Positions 1 to 13,228 of a DNA stretch of 64,000 bases are shown piece after piece. Both the position numbers and the translations under genes were made by a program. The DNA comes from Sipunculus nudus (lineage: Eukaryota; Annelida; Sipuncula; Golfingiida; Sipunculidae). Positions within the stretch are counted from its first letter, which is position 1, and the number at the start of each line of letters is the position of its first letter. A model generated the notes under the pieces. The model was not told where the DNA came from. It saw nothing but the letters and a program-made list of their open reading frames with translations, and did no database searches. The stretch spans positions 12,461,508 through 12,525,507 of the forward strand of contig CM049313.1 of assembly GCA_026874595.1 (NCBI GenBank), written 5' to 3'.

Positions 1-610
1 AGCAGTGACGTGTCATTCTAATAAGACGGATTTACAGACAGATCCAATTACTAAGGATCTATCCCTGGATTCAGATCGATTCCGATATTAATACAATCTT
101 CCGTGCTCTTTGACATACCTCCGGACAAAAGGTATCAACATAAAAAATACATTACTTGTAAGCATCTAAACAAACAGACAGACTGATGGAATTTCTTTGG
201 TGAAAGCATTGAACCGTTCAATTTAAAAGCCGAAATTTTTTGCCTTGCAAGGTACCACAGACGGATTCTAAACATGTAATGAACAAAGCATTATTGAAAA
301 TTATTACTCGCCCAGATATACTTTCCGTGACGCCAGAAGCAAAAAAAAGTATGCTTTAGACCAAAAAAATATAAGATTTGCTTCTTAGTTACTTTATATT
401 CGACGCGGGCGGTGCCTGAGAACCCTTTCTATTGACCTTTTTTGGCCTTAAAGTATTATATAGCATAAAAGCTCAATTTTAGCAAAATTATAAGATATTA
501 GAATTATTTTGAAGAATAAGAATCATCTTGGAATAAATCGGTATACAACAAATAGTTATGAATGATTTTTGTCGCGTGTGTGAGCGGGCAAAGCCAACAT
601 CTGTATTTAA
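1..610. other. Unassigned AT-rich sequence
   Basis: I see no gene, RNA or recognisable transposon body here. Composition is AT-rich with short A runs. The last 8 bases (603-610, GTATTTAA) form the probable left target-site copy of the hAT-like element that starts at 611. Confidence 0.5.
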
Positions 611-1097
611 CAGGGTTGGGGTCAAATACAGGGAGCCAATACAAATACAAATATAAATACGATAGCTGGTCTCCTCCAAATATAAATACAAATACGAGTG
701 AATGAAGATTAATACAAATACAAATACAAATGCAGAACATCAAATACAAAAGCAATTACAAATACGCAAATGTAGGTTATACAGGATATTTATTAATTTC
801 CAGCAGCAAAAATTTTCATAATTTCTAAGGGAGAAGTAAAACATTTGACCTGATGCTGTTTTTCGGGTTCTTCAGAAGTTCGGCAGTAGTTAATTTTTTT
901 TATTTGTGGCAGATAAATGTGTATTTATACATACGTATTTGTACAGTAATTGATCAAATAAATCAAATATTGAGATCAAATATAAATACAAATACAGATA
1001 TTATCATTTTGCACAACAAAAATTCAAATATAAATACAAATACGCATTTTGATTGTATTTAAATACAAATACAAATATTGAATTGACCCTAACCCTG
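611..1097. mobile_element. hAT-like MITE with AAATAC hexamer arrays
   Basis: The element starts CAGGGTTGGGGTCAA and ends with the inverted counterpart TTGACCCTAACCCTG, giving terminal inverted repeats of about 15 bp with one mismatch. The flanking 8-mers are GTATTTAA (603-610) and GTGTGTAA (1098-1105), matching at 6 of 8 positions. That fits a decayed 8 bp target-site duplication of hAT type, as do the CAG...CTG termini. Inside both ends lie runs of AAATAC/AAATAT hexamers, in the same direction at both ends (about 637-770 and 960-1078). There is no transposase ORF, so it would be non-autonomous. A second, larger element with GAATAC hexamers sits at 26021-27553. The boundaries are visible; family assignment is inference. 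Confidence 0.7.
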
Positions 1098-4000
1098 GTG
1101 TGTAAACTAGGAAGGTTAACCCGAGTTCTTTTCTGACTCCGATTGGTTAATTTTCTCACCGCCGGACTTAACACACAGATGCGTCTATTGCCCTGTTATT
1201 GTCTTTAATCGCCCACTTATCCGTTAATTGCTGCTAAGCTCTGATAAGAAACAGCTGCTGGCAGTGTTGCGGGCTGAAACCGACGGTCTTCACTTGGAAG
1301 GTAATTTGTCAAATTAAAGGGTAGAGTTACTTTATATATTATGCTCAATATTTTTTTTTCATTTCATAAAACAAGTTGGTTTAGGGCTGAAGGTTCAAGA
1401 CTAAAACTCTACTTTCAGTAACATCTGACACTAAAAGTTAAGGTTCCTGTAATTTAACATTCATGGAGCAGTCTATAAATGTTTGTTGGCAGTTGAGCGT
1501 GATTCAGGTTCTACAGGCCTCATATTCCATGAAAAAGGCATTTTTCTTACACAGGAATCTGTAACTAACTTCTGGAAAGGAGTTTCAATGTGTAATTTGT
1601 CTTTTACTGGACAGTTTTTAAAGCTTCGTTTATTTCAGTTACCCTACTGGAGACAATATTTTCTGTCGCGTTGTATCTGTGATTAGCTTCATAGCACTTA
1701 AATCTAGAATCATATTAACTCAGTTTCAAATACGCATTGACCGTGGATCTGAAAAAGAGTATACTTATATTTTGCCGGCTTAGAAGGCATGAAAAGGGGG
1801 TATTTAATATGAGGGGTTAACAGGGTGTAAACATTTCTTCTTTTGTCAATGGAACATGCTTGTGTCCCTATGTTTTACAAAGGAAATATTTAATATGTCC
1901 AATATCTGGATGATGAGATAACTAAACCTCTGACTTGCGTGATATTAGAAGCCATTAGTAATGCAAGGGGTTTATTGAATATTCTGGTACCATTTGATAT
2001 ATTTATGGTAAGAGTCACTTACTAGTGGCTATTTATACTACAGGGGTTTACTGAATAGTTTTGTTATCTCCTAGTTCTCAAGTACGGTTAGACAGGCGCT
2101 GTATCTAGACACAGAAAAATAAATGAAACATAATCACTGTCAGTTGCCTACAAACAAATATGTTAACTGTCGGGTTAGTCTAATCGGCTTAGAGTAATCA
2201 TTAGGCCGTGTTCGAAAAGGACAGACCAATGGTACCTACTGCAACCTTTATTGCGTTGTTGGTGTTTTACTGGCAATCCAACATTCAAAATTGCCAGATT
2301 AATGAGCTGTCGTACTGTCTATAAAGATTTACATCGATGTTTAACGCCTACCAGCTTTAACTGTTCTTTCAACAGACTGCAGAGTGCATAGGCATGTAAA
2401 ACCTTGTTAATTTCAGTCTGCAGACGACAGGCATGTCGGATGCGTCACGTGATCTGTGGCTACCATAGAAGAGCCGACAAAGCTGATTAAACAGAAAGGA
2501 GAGCGAGGATCTAATTGAATTTTATTATCCCTCCTTTCACTATAACTGACAGAATAAAATAAAACTAACAAAGGAAGTTTTTAAGTACGTCCTGGCGACT
2601 TGCCTTTGTGAAGGAATGTCATTTGTCAAATATCTTTTTATGGTCTTCCTATTTTATTCTTTCTATCTTCTATATCTTTACGTTAATTGTTTCATAACGT
2701 CTCTCTATATTTCTCAGGTATGTCATATCGCCTTTCATTTTCAATGTATACTTTCAGTGAAAATGTAATCAGTAACACGAGAATTTGTGTCTTGGAACAC
2801 ATATATAGCCGTTTAATTTCATGTGGCAGTCTGGTGTCTGTATCAAATGTTAATACAACCTATGTGGAAGAACGGACGTTAATTTTTATAAATTATGCAT
2901 CAGTTATACCCCCATGCTAGTATACGGGACGACCTGCTAATTTTATAGTATGGCTCAAGCATTTATGATTTTTTTTTATACACATCCACCCACAACTATA
3001 TCCTTGAAGTAAAAGAAGAAAACTCAGTAAATACAAACACAGCAAGCCCTGAATGGAAGCATATTTAAGATCGAAATTACAATAAATTTATAAAAAGATT
3101 TTATCCTGTTCAGTCTGGAGACTTGATCTTGATCTAATAGCCAATCACACTGTGTCGAAATATCACGTGCGCGAATTAATATTTCACAAAAAAAGGTTGG
3201 TCCTAATATATTTAGATGACATAGAAGGATATATATTTTCTTCATTATTTTCGAACAGCCTTCTCTACTTGTGTTCTGCTGGATGATCGAATATATAAAT
3301 GATTCTTTGCTTCTGTTCATTTTCTTTAAAATCGTTGTACTTTTGTGTTTTTGCCATATACGATTGTGATTGCCATATACACAAGCAAAGAAAGCATTAT
3401 ATGGAGAAAATATATTCTTCCAGTGCTGTCTGAATATAACGAAAAAAAAGGGTGAAAAGTCACCACTTACATGGAGCAGCGGACGGGGCAACGAACGTTT
3501 TACCAACCTCGTTGTCACCTTGACTGTTCGGTATTACCACAAAATGAAGCTATATTGATACTATGTTGGATTAAATTCGGCAAAGATCAATATCGGGCAC
3601 TAAATACTCTTTATGTAGGAAATATAGGCAACAATTAAGAATGTAAGAAATAATCATGAAATGATCGATTAATAATTTTTACTTTCAATCACCAAACACT
3701 TTTAAAATCTAATAGAAATACATCATTCTTATGATAACATAAAGTTTTCCAGCAAACTTACAGAGGATTATCGATATCAACCTGATAAAAAGGTAATTTA
3801 CCTGGTTTTGAGAGGAAAGATATGGTATGAATACTTGTTGTTAAACAATATAAAGATCCGGGATTTGATGCCCTACTTTAAACATCTGCCCTGTGAGCAA
3901 TGTATCGTCAGCGTGAATCTCTACCTTTAGTTCGAAAAGGTTTTTGAGGACTTGATGGATATTTTAAGTTTGAGCTGCAAATATGATTTGGTGGCATGGC

Positions 4001-7000
4001 GCACAAGTTTAATGCACTCCCATGAGATTCTTCATAACTTATTTAGACAAAAATAAACTGGTGGATATATCGACTAACGCAAGAGGACCGATAGAAGTAC
4101 AGAGTACTGTGGCAAACGATTATCGAACATGATCACCATAATTAATAAGATGAACGATGGCTCTGACCCGAACACGTTTCCGGGTTATTCTAGAACATGT
4201 TAGATCAATGACTGATAGATGAAATCAACCAAGATAGTTTGGGAGAAATAAAATGTATTTGAAACCCATATACTTTGGGTGAAATCAGATAATCCCATGA
4301 AGCTTTTGTGAAATTAGGCCAGAATCCCCCCCCCCCTTCCCGTGTTGACTAACAGCTTGTGGGTCAACAATATCACCCATCCGCCGAAGAGAGGCTATGT
4401 TATTTATATTATTTAAGAATTACCTAAAGTTTATTAATAGGTACGCAGAGTAAACGAGAAATCACAAAAATTCTACAAATAAAGCCGGGGGATAGCTAGC
4501 TTTAATAATTACCAGACGAAGGAAGAGGAAGGGTATATTGTCGCTTATTGTCCCCATACCCTAAGGAAGCGAACTGCCCAGACAAGTAAGGCAGAGACGT
4601 CTGGTCTCGATTGGGCACTATCAATTTTTGTCTTAGTGGTAATGGTCCAAGGTGAAGGTCAGCAATGGCTAGGTGGCGGGCGATGTGATGTTGTGCGACA
4701 GACCTGTGATGTAATGCTGCCGGAATTTAATTGTGTCTAAGTGAAAGGGCCAAATTGGTGTGCATTCTGTAAGTAAGGGCATCTGACTGACGCTTATGGC
4801 GAAACTGGCCCACTGTCATGGCCCGTTTCTGCTGGTTTTCTTGGACAAACAAAAAAAAACAGACAGGACAGTTTTAGTAGTAAATAAATATAAAAAAGTT
4901 TTAAATTGGTATGTAGATAGAAAGAGAGAGATAATAGCTATGTACTGTATTCTTATCGCATGGTTATCCTCACATTCGCTCAATACAGTGTCAGCAACAG
5001 TCATGGATATCTTTCTTAAAATAAAAATCAGACAGGAAATGATGTGTAAATCATCTCAGATACAAATGTAGTCTAATTTAATTAACAGCTAAAACATGGT
5101 TATATTGTTCATTCCATCAATACGTCCTTGGTCAACCTGTCAAGTAAATAAAAAAAATATTGGATAAATATATCTTATCATGCAGAATAAAGACGAATAT
5201 TGGAAAAAAAACATTCGTATAAGGAGCGTAAGTAGGCTCTAAACATTGTACCTTTTGTTGCAACACAAATGAAGTAGTAGTACATAACAATGTAAAATAA
5301 TGTTCCCACAGATTACTAGTAATAGTAAAACGTTTTAGCTTAAGATAAAATTAATTTTACTGGTCACTCAGAACAGTTTCATGTTATTAGTTTATCTAAG
5401 CAGATTTTTGTTTCATGATAATATTTGATAGGTAGCGGGAGATAACACCTTATTGCTCCATGATAAAAATAAATTATCTATATTTTATCGTAAAACCACA
5501 CCTCGCATTAAGAGTTCTTCGACATAAAATCGCAACCAAGAAAGATTTCTTTTGATATATTGATAAAACGTTTCAGTAAATGAATAAAATACTGTATATT
5601 TATAGCTAATAACATCATAGCTAAACGCTGTCATTGAATTCGTGCTAATGCGGGGAACTCAATATGAAAAGCATTTTCTTTATTTGATAAGAAACATTTT
5701 AAGTATCGCTTATTTTTCAACAGATGTTTGGCGATACGATTCCTTTAAGAAATAGCATATTTTTCAGCATGGTTTCTACTATCCTCAGTCAGATGTAATC
5801 TGCCTCAGATTCAAAAATGTGTTGTGTGGGAAGACAACCAACCATTTTTCATTTGAAACAGTGATAGCTCTCACCGGCTGAATACCGCATACACATTTTT
5901 GCCTTGGTCTTATATATTTATTAAAAGTTTAAATTTGGATATCTCCAAGAGTGAAGGAAATAGGTTATGACAGTTTTCGGGAGTATCACACTATGTGGAA
6001 GTTATTAACATGTGTGTAAATGTTTTACTTGTTACTTTTTACACGTTTACACCTTTAATGTGAACGGTACCCTACATTTAACAATTTAAAGTCATCATCC
6101 GTACCGTAAATCGTTCGGCAATATTTGTTGTTGTTTCGGAAACCGCAACAATCAATGAACGGTACCCTTTTTAGGGAAATGATTTCGATACGCATTTTCC
6201 ATCCAAAAATACACACCAAATGATTTTGCCATTTAGAAGACGGGTCAAACCAATACCAGGACCACGAACCATTTATTCCAACAGATGGCAGAAAGCCTGT
6301 ACATTAGAAAGCGATGGACCAACCTAACCTTAAAGTAGTATTAAACTCAGAACGAGGCACTCCTATGCGAAATTGCACTTACGTCTAGGCGACCTGAGAG
6401 AACAGGCGGCAGAAAGGGTCAGTGGTCTTTTTAGCGGCATTTCTCCGATAAAGCTGTCGTGGGGATGTCTGTATATTTCCGAGTCAATCTGTAACAGCTA
6501 CTAGGACGATGGATCTTGATTAGCCTTACTGGAAAAAGTCTTTCAGCCTGCAGAGAACCGACGACTCGGCTCTAATGATAGATCACGTTTAGAACCTCAC
6601 CATGCCATGCCGAGAGATCATACATATGCTACAGCGGGCTATTTACAAAGCAATCACGGAGGGTAAAAACCTAATAAAGCTCCCCTGCTTATATTTACAA
6701 GATGGTTACGGGTAAATAGTCTCTTCTTAATGTTTAGTCTTCAATAATGTTAAATTACATGAAAACGTTTGTTTGGATGTAGTTTATCTTTCTTATATGT
6801 TTCAAGTCAAGCGATACGCAATTTTCAATGCTATACAGAGTAACAAATTCCAAACATTGCCACAATATACACGTCGTAAATTACAGCACGTTATTGGTTT
6901 ATATTGTATCGTGTTTCTTTAATGTTTCACCGTTTTTTTGTAATATCTTAATTTTTATTAAAAGCCATCATTTGTCAAAAAAGAGAATAACAATTAAACT

Positions 7001-7115
7001 ATAAAAAATGAAACTTTCAATATTTAAGCCACCTCTTCCTTTATTGCGTTCTGTGCAACTTATTCATTTTCTCTCTTTCATAAATTATATATTTTGTGAT
7101 TTTATACATGTCTAG
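1098..7115. other. Unassigned AT-rich sequence
   Basis: About 6 kb with no recognisable gene or complete transposon. Minor items: a near-repeat GGGGTTTAYTGAATA at about 1967 and 2042; a C10 run at 4326-4335; and the 13-mer TGAACGGTACCCT twice at 6061 and 6156. The longest ORF (3024-3518, minus, 164 codons) has no recognisable motif and lies in AT-rich sequence, so I do not call it a gene. The region could be intergenic or intronic. Confidence 0.45.
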
Positions 7116-7355
7116 GGGTCTGTAAAATCTAAATTGGCTGCGCACTTGGATTTCCCAAGCGGGCCGGACACGACAAGTGTCAATGATTACCTCAGTACTG
7201 ATAAAAATAACTCTGGTTTTGTCAATCGCAAGCAATTGCGCCTGGTCTTATTTTGGATTACAAAATATGGGTTGTTCGATTATATTTCAATCATATTGTC
7301 GCATGTAGGGTTAACAGTGTTATATCTTATGTGTGCATTTATTATTAGAAAATAG
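7116..7355 (+). other. Possible terminal exon (weak)
   Basis: An open frame follows an AG at 7114-7115 that is preceded by a T-rich stretch, as at a splice acceptor, and runs 79 codons to TAG at 7353-7355. The first half is hydrophilic and less AT-rich than its surroundings. The last 25 or so residues are hydrophobic and end in IIRK, like a C-terminal membrane anchor. An AATAAA lies downstream at about 7995. I do not recognise the protein. A chance ORF is at least as likely; transcript evidence would be needed to call it an exon. Confidence 0.15.
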
Positions 7356-8332
7356 TACAGGTGTATAGCATATAAAAATGAAAAAATTCATGATCATGAA
7401 AATAAATGGCAAGGTTTAGCTCATATTATACAAAATGTTTACCCACATAAAAGGTAGGGTAACATTTTAACTTCTTTTTTTTATATATAAACAAGTACAG
7501 CGTAGAGAGTAAAATAAACTAGATAAAATGTATAGAATAATATAAATTGAGGAAGATAAGTAAAACTGTATACTTTAATATGATTATTTAGTTTACATAT
7601 ATAGACTTTTTTGTCAAATTATATTGAGCAAACTGTTACATGAATTTTTTACAAGGGTAAAGATGGAATACATATATTGTGGAATAATATGTATGTTCTT
7701 AGTTCTTCTGATGAACTATACCTATATCTAACTAGATACTGTAACGTGATTTATAGTATTAGGCCTACATACTTTGTAACAACACATTGGAACAGGTTGT
7801 ATGTTACTGGGTAATTAATTATGTAAATATGTAAAAAAAAAGTTGACTTGATAGTTTTTAGTCAATCTTAAGATATGTAAGGTGTTTATACAGATATACT
7901 TTTTTTCTATATTTTTGTGACAGACTACATATCTGGTAGGATTCAGTTTATCTATTATGCTGTTTTCTGTGTGGAGATGAGATTTTGTGTTGGGAATAAA
8001 ATCATATATATAATTTTTTTTTTTTTAATTTAAAAAAAAATCAATAAAAATAAATAAAAACAAAGTGTCAGATTACTACTCAACACTGAACTAGTCAACT
8101 GTGGATCAATGACAAACCATGCCATTTTATTATAAAAGAGGTATGCCCTTTGGTCATTTAAGAAAACACGTACGTTTTGCCTATTTAAACCCGCTAGTTT
8201 TCCCTTGTAGTCGTACCGACTTGAGTGTACTAACGCTAAAGTTGCCGCCACAACTATAAGAGCAAAACGTAAACGTCATGATCTGTCATTTGAACAGAAG
8301 CTTAATATCATTAAGAAGTCGGCGAACAAGTC
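7356..8332. other. AT-rich sequence with A/T tracts
   Basis: No gene is recognised. An AATAAA at about 7995 is followed by a T13 run and then an A9 run (8014-8041) that together can fold as a hairpin. The stretch could be a 3' UTR of the possible exon at 7116-7355 or a decayed retroelement tail; neither is proven. Confidence 0.35.
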
Positions 8333-8363
<31 letters not shown>

Positions 8364-8392
8364 TACATATATACGTATATACATATATATAT
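8333..8392. repeat. TA microsatellite (interrupted)
   Basis: About 60 bases of alternating A/T with a few C and G interruptions (ATACAT and ATACGT units). The track encodes a run of Tyr-Ile codons that is not a protein. Confidence 0.95.
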
Positions 8393-9827
8393 GCGTTATC
8401 AGTCGGTCTTTAGAAATTTACCCATATGTAATAAATGTCAGGTATTATTTGTTTATTCGAAATTTATGAGTTATTAATTTGCACATCGGACGTTTATAAA
8501 TGAAGGGTTGAGAGCTGTTTGTGTATTAATGAAGAAGGAAATTTTTTTCTTGGCCACAGTCAGCTAGAAAAACCAGATTAGATTTGATTGATAATTCAAT
8601 GTCATTAGAGCAAATACAATTAATTTGTTTAAAGGTTATTACCGTTCATAATTTCTTAATAAATAAGATACACCTAACATAAATCTGAAAAAATGCGTGG
8701 AGAATAAAGCAGGATAAACGATAATTAAAGCAAACTGAATAAAATCAACAGAATATTATTAAGTAAGATAAATGAAGTTAAATCAAGAGTGAACTCAGTG
8801 AGAAAGGGATAATGTAATGCAACATTGACGTGGTTATGAAAAGCCACAAACACAAGTTCTTAGATTCTGTCATTTCGGAAGTTCTTATCATATTAAGTTC
8901 ATTTAAATCAGTTTCCAGTCCACCTAGCAGCTTTCCTATTTACATATGAACTGAAACTTTTTTTTACTGAAGCAACTACCAACTTTTTTTAATCTGTGGT
9001 GATGAGGCATATACAGAAAATATTGTAAAAGCCCATTAATTCCTCTTTTCAACCTCTTTTTTTATTCGTCCTTTAACATATTCCTGAACCCAGACATCTT
9101 TGAAAGATTAAATGGGTTCCCTTTTTTTGTCTAATGACAATAATCAACAATCGGTTTTTGTGTGTATGCGAGTAAATTTTTTTTTTTATCTTTTATATCT
9201 CACACACCTGTCTGATTTATATATACTGCTTAATCAAAATAATCCGACGGCTTTAAAACCCGTTGAGTTTAATACGTCAATCTGCATTAATGGTTGAAGT
9301 ATTAATGTAGTTTCCTCCACCTCTAGACACTACCGAAAGCCAATATCTGAGCCATGGAGAATGCTACGATTAGGTAAAATAATCATTTGTATAAGCCATG
9401 TAAGATAAATTAAGTTTGTAGTTTTATTAGATTGATGAACAAGCTAAAACGGTATGTGATCAGTATTCGTCGGCGATCTTGGGATCTAAAGATATCTGGA
9501 CCATACATGCTAGGAGCGTATTCAGTGATTAATGAAGACATGTTCTCTCTTGTCAAATCTAATATACCTATAATTGTAACAATAACATGCAATATCCGAG
9601 ACTTAATTAAATCCCAGCGTCTTGTTACCATTAGTTATGACTCATTACTGTGTCTCCGTACACAATCAGCGTCGGTGCCTCCGGTAATTACATTCATAAA
9701 TCTTCATTCTTCTGCAGCTGTTTGTCTCTTGTGCTTAAATGTCGCGTATATGGAAAATCCTAGACATGTACAGAACTTTAACATCCAGAGCTAGAGATTA
9801 CAATGACACAGACAGGAAGACAAAGGT
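8393..9827. other. Unassigned AT-rich sequence
   Basis: No recognisable gene or transposon. A 120-codon open frame at 9432-9794 (plus) has no motif that I recognise and leads straight into the minisatellite. Confidence 0.4.
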
Positions 9828-10270
9828 CTCTGCTGTCACGTATACATGGGTATTGCTTCAGGGGGACAGGGCTCTGCTGTCACGTATACATGGGTTTTGC
9901 TTCAGGGGGACAGGGCTCTGCTGTCACGTATACATGGGTTTTGCTTCAGGGGGACAGGGCTCTGCTGTCACGTAAACATGGGTTTTGTTTCAGGGGGACA
10001 GGGCTCTGCTGTCACGTAAACATGGGTTTTGCTTCAGGGGGACAGGGCTCTGCTGTCACGTATACATGGATATTGCTTCAGGGGGACAGGGCTCTGCTGT
10101 CACGTATACATGGGTTTTGCTTCAGGGGGACAGGGCTCTGCTGTCACGTATACATGGGTTTTGCTTCAGGGGGACAGGGCTCTGCTGTCACGTATACATG
10201 GGTATTGCTTCAGGGGGACAGGGCTCTGCTGTCACGTATACATGGGTATTGCTTCAGGGGGGACAGTGGG
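9828..10270. repeat. 44 bp minisatellite, 10 copies
   Basis: Ten head-to-tail copies of a 44 bp unit begin CTCTGCTGTCACGTA at 9828, 9872, 9916, 9960, 10004, 10048, 10092, 10136, 10180 and 10224. Copies differ by single bases, such as TATACATG versus TAAACATG, or GGGTATTG versus GGGTTTTG. The unit contains TCAGGGGGACAGGG, a G-rich core of the kind seen in recombination-prone minisatellites. Since 44 is not a multiple of 3, the array reads open in overlapping frames and produces spurious repetitive ORFs (for example 9803-10291). A downstream remnant (ACAGTGGGCATATCCCGCTCACG) follows, with one extra G at the junction. Confidence 0.95.
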
Positions 10271-10683
10271 CATATCCCGCTCACGTTTTAGGAGTGGGGA
10301 ACGCTGTACCCTTTGCTCCGCCTTAATTCTTTTTGGAAATAAAAAAATTATCATATATTTTGTGATACTTCCGTCAATCAGTTTATGCTTTCTTCATATA
10401 TTCAATGACGTCATGTTCTTAATTATCTTTCAATTATGAATTTCATGTTCAGACAATTAATAAAGTGGTATATTGGGAGTGCATATGCCAATAGCCATCA
10501 TTCATAAGCTGTCATAAATGTCAGCCAATGTTCAAACATTTAAATTTAATGTAAATTTAAAATAAAATAAGGCTGAAGATTTAGCAAATTTTAATTGCAT
10601 AAAATGAAAACTTTCATGATATGTGGTGGGATTCAAGAAAAATTATGATATTTTGGGGAAGGATGTTTTCCTCAATGTCTTGT

Positions 10684-10699
10684 GGGGGGGGGGGGGGGG
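10684..10699. repeat. Poly-G run
   Basis: Sixteen consecutive G residues, followed by TATG. The length is likely polymorphic or subject to sequencing error. Confidence 0.9.
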
Positions 10700-11744
10700 T
10701 ATGTTGAGCTGAGATTTTGCGCAGGTTTCCTTATGTGTGCCGGGGTGGGGATTTCTTTGGTGCTCTTTTGGATTTTCCTTCTCACATTTCCTCAGCAAAT
10801 AAGACATACGTTCATGTGATTTGATGGGCGATGATGGATTTTAACAGATCTTAAGCGTTAAGAAATAACCGTTCATCTTTTGTGAAATGAAAAAAGGTAA
10901 CAATAGGGCATCTCTGGCATCACGATGATGACCGATCTGTCATTGGATTTGTGTTCAGATGAATCATATATCGGACAGAACGAGATGAAAGCTATACAAG
11001 TTATGAATAAATATAAAACAGATCGCCTGTCGGGTCCACGATCTGAGCATTTAATTTCAGCAGTGGGAATATCTGGCAGAATCTAGAGCGTTTCATTTCC
11101 CGTGACAGACCAAACCAATCCCCGCTGGATCCCTTGTGTCCTTAATTAATATGCCTGGTGGGCAGAAATTACCAGCAGACCGGCGTCTGCTTCAAGCAGG
11201 TTCGTGGTTTTCATTTCAGGCTCTTCTCCCTCGTTTGATAACAAAATGCTTCGATTATATGAATTATGAGTATGGTATTATTTCTAAGATAATGCCTTCC
11301 AGTCCCTACATGTTTTACAGAAATGTCATTTGTAATGCCAGGGAGGGGTACATTTTTCGGAATACATATTTTTGAATTCACGGCAGTAGACAAAACTGAT
11401 CATACCGAAAACTGCGCTGAAATTTTTTGATGCGAAAATTTTTCACTCATTTGGCCACGTTCTTTTGCCTGCCACTATCGAATCACTTTGTATAAACATG
11501 AAGGATCGTTATATAATTCCACTATCCTCCAGCGAAACACATTTCGTTCAAAGGCAACATATCGCCAGCACGATCAGGAGACCTTCAGAAAAAGGGGGTG
11601 TACGCAACGAGTTACCTGCCGAGAGCACCAGTAGACTTAACATGTAACTATCGCCTGCAAAAATAGGAATACGGTGGTGAGAGAAGCCGATTCGGGCCAA
11701 TTTTTTGGTTTCAGTTTTCTATTTTCATACTTGAATTACGATCA

Positions 11745-11767
11745 CCCCCCCCCCCCCCCCCCCCCCC
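11745..11767. repeat. Poly-C run
   Basis: Twenty-three consecutive C residues followed by ACCCC. Length in the assembly should be treated as approximate. Confidence 0.9.
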
Positions 11768-13228
11768 ACCCCATCCGCCTCTTTACCAATTAACACGTTT
11801 GTGAATTTATGTTGCTCATCTACAGTCTTGTCTCACTACGGTTTATGATTGGTAGCTTCGTCGTGCAGGAGAAGACGGTGGATGTATGCGTTGTGGTGGC
11901 CATTCATTAATTTTCTTGTTTGTTAATTACCCACCCAGAGTACAATATTAATATTACTGGTTGATTACAGGGATATTGTTGGAATACTGAGTGTAGTCCC
12001 GGTTAGCAATGTTATGTATGACTACAGGCACTTCTTAGTAGGCCCTATCGGTCTAGTTTATTAGACTCACGACTATTATTAATGCAGCGTGCGGCCAGCG
12101 TAAATTCCATATGGTCTTATCCCTGCAATGAGCTATGACACACATACATACACACATTTTGTACATGGATTTTGTATAGTATTTATAAAAAAGCCGTCGT
12201 AACTATTCAAGTTGTCACGGTTTGATACTTTTGAGGAGTAAGATGTGAATTTGATGATGTCACTCTGCTGTAGCAGCTCTCATCACCTTGCCAGCAGCAA
12301 GTGACAACATCACGGAGGACTGCCAGCACTGGCCATGCTGGAAGTTACAGTGATTACCAAACCATCAAACGCTCTGAGAAACCCATCACACAGGTGCAGA
12401 CATAATCAAACAAACTGCCGCAAGCTGACGACAAATTATATATTAATGAGATCAAAATCCCATGAAGGCTTATACTGTAACAAGTTGGTCTTGCTGATGA
12501 TCTGGCCATATGTGAAAAGAATCCAGCAAGCCGCGAGATTTTGGCCAGCTGTGTAAAATCAAGAAAGCATCAGGAAATACTAAGTCTGATGACATGATGA
12601 TGTCTGATCACGTGATTTTCTGGTGCTGATGACATCATATTTGGAGCTCTCATCTATACACAACAGTATCTGAGAGGGATCAAGTGTACATGAAATGTCC
12701 CTTAAACTATTCTTAAAAATCATGAAAAAGACAACTAAAGATAACAAAACTAATTCAAGACGTAAGCCTGGCACGCCACTGCTTATAAGAATGCAATTTA
12801 GAGCAGTGGACGCATAACAGTTATATCTTTAGATCATTTACTAAACGCAAAACTATAAATTATAACTAATGGTCTAAATCATCAATGTGAAGAAGAATTT
12901 CCTGAATAATGAGGACTATAGGATCAATATGTCTGCAATCGCCGAACGAAATATCCACGCCCCTCCAAGGCCATCCCCCCCCCCGAAACCCCGCCCGGCC
13001 CCTCCTTCAACCCACCATCCGGGGATTAAACCCACCCATCCTCGTTACCCGCATATGAATGGTAATAGCATGGGCGTACGAATTGGGGAAGGGGAATAGA
13101 GGGGCAATAACATAACAGTTTTTTCGCGACGATTATTTGAACTGCATAGTTTATATTGCTGTTAATTTTGTAAAATTAACTAACATATCTATATATTTCT
13201 ACCAACATTTTTGTAATGGAGGAGCCGC

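Larger units (their letters stand above)
10271..13228. other. Unassigned sequence with homopolymer runs
   Basis: No gene is recognised. It holds a G16 run (10684-10699) and a C23 run (11745-11767). A C-rich patch near 12960-13040 gives a spurious Pro-rich ORF. The stretch 12240-12640 is richer in GC and in TGATGACATCA-like words, but I could not define repeat ends. Confidence 0.4.

Noticed and set aside
1483-1686. 67-codon ORF starting near 1483
   Set aside because: I considered an exon or retroelement envelope-like fragment, but the resemblance was too vague to support.
3024-3518. 164-codon minus-strand ORF as a gene
   Set aside because: No recognisable domain, no flanking signals and AT-rich composition; a chance ORF in 64 kb of AT-rich DNA is plausible.
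9803-10439. Overlapping repetitive ORFs of 113-162 codons
   Set aside because: They are frames of a 44 bp minisatellite read three ways, with no conserved frame.
12240-12650. MITE suggested by GATGATGTCA and TGATGACATCA words
   Set aside because: The words do not extend into alignable inverted ends, and no target duplication was found.
12887-13099. Proline-rich 70-codon ORF
   Set aside because: A product of C-rich sequence; no signal or domain.
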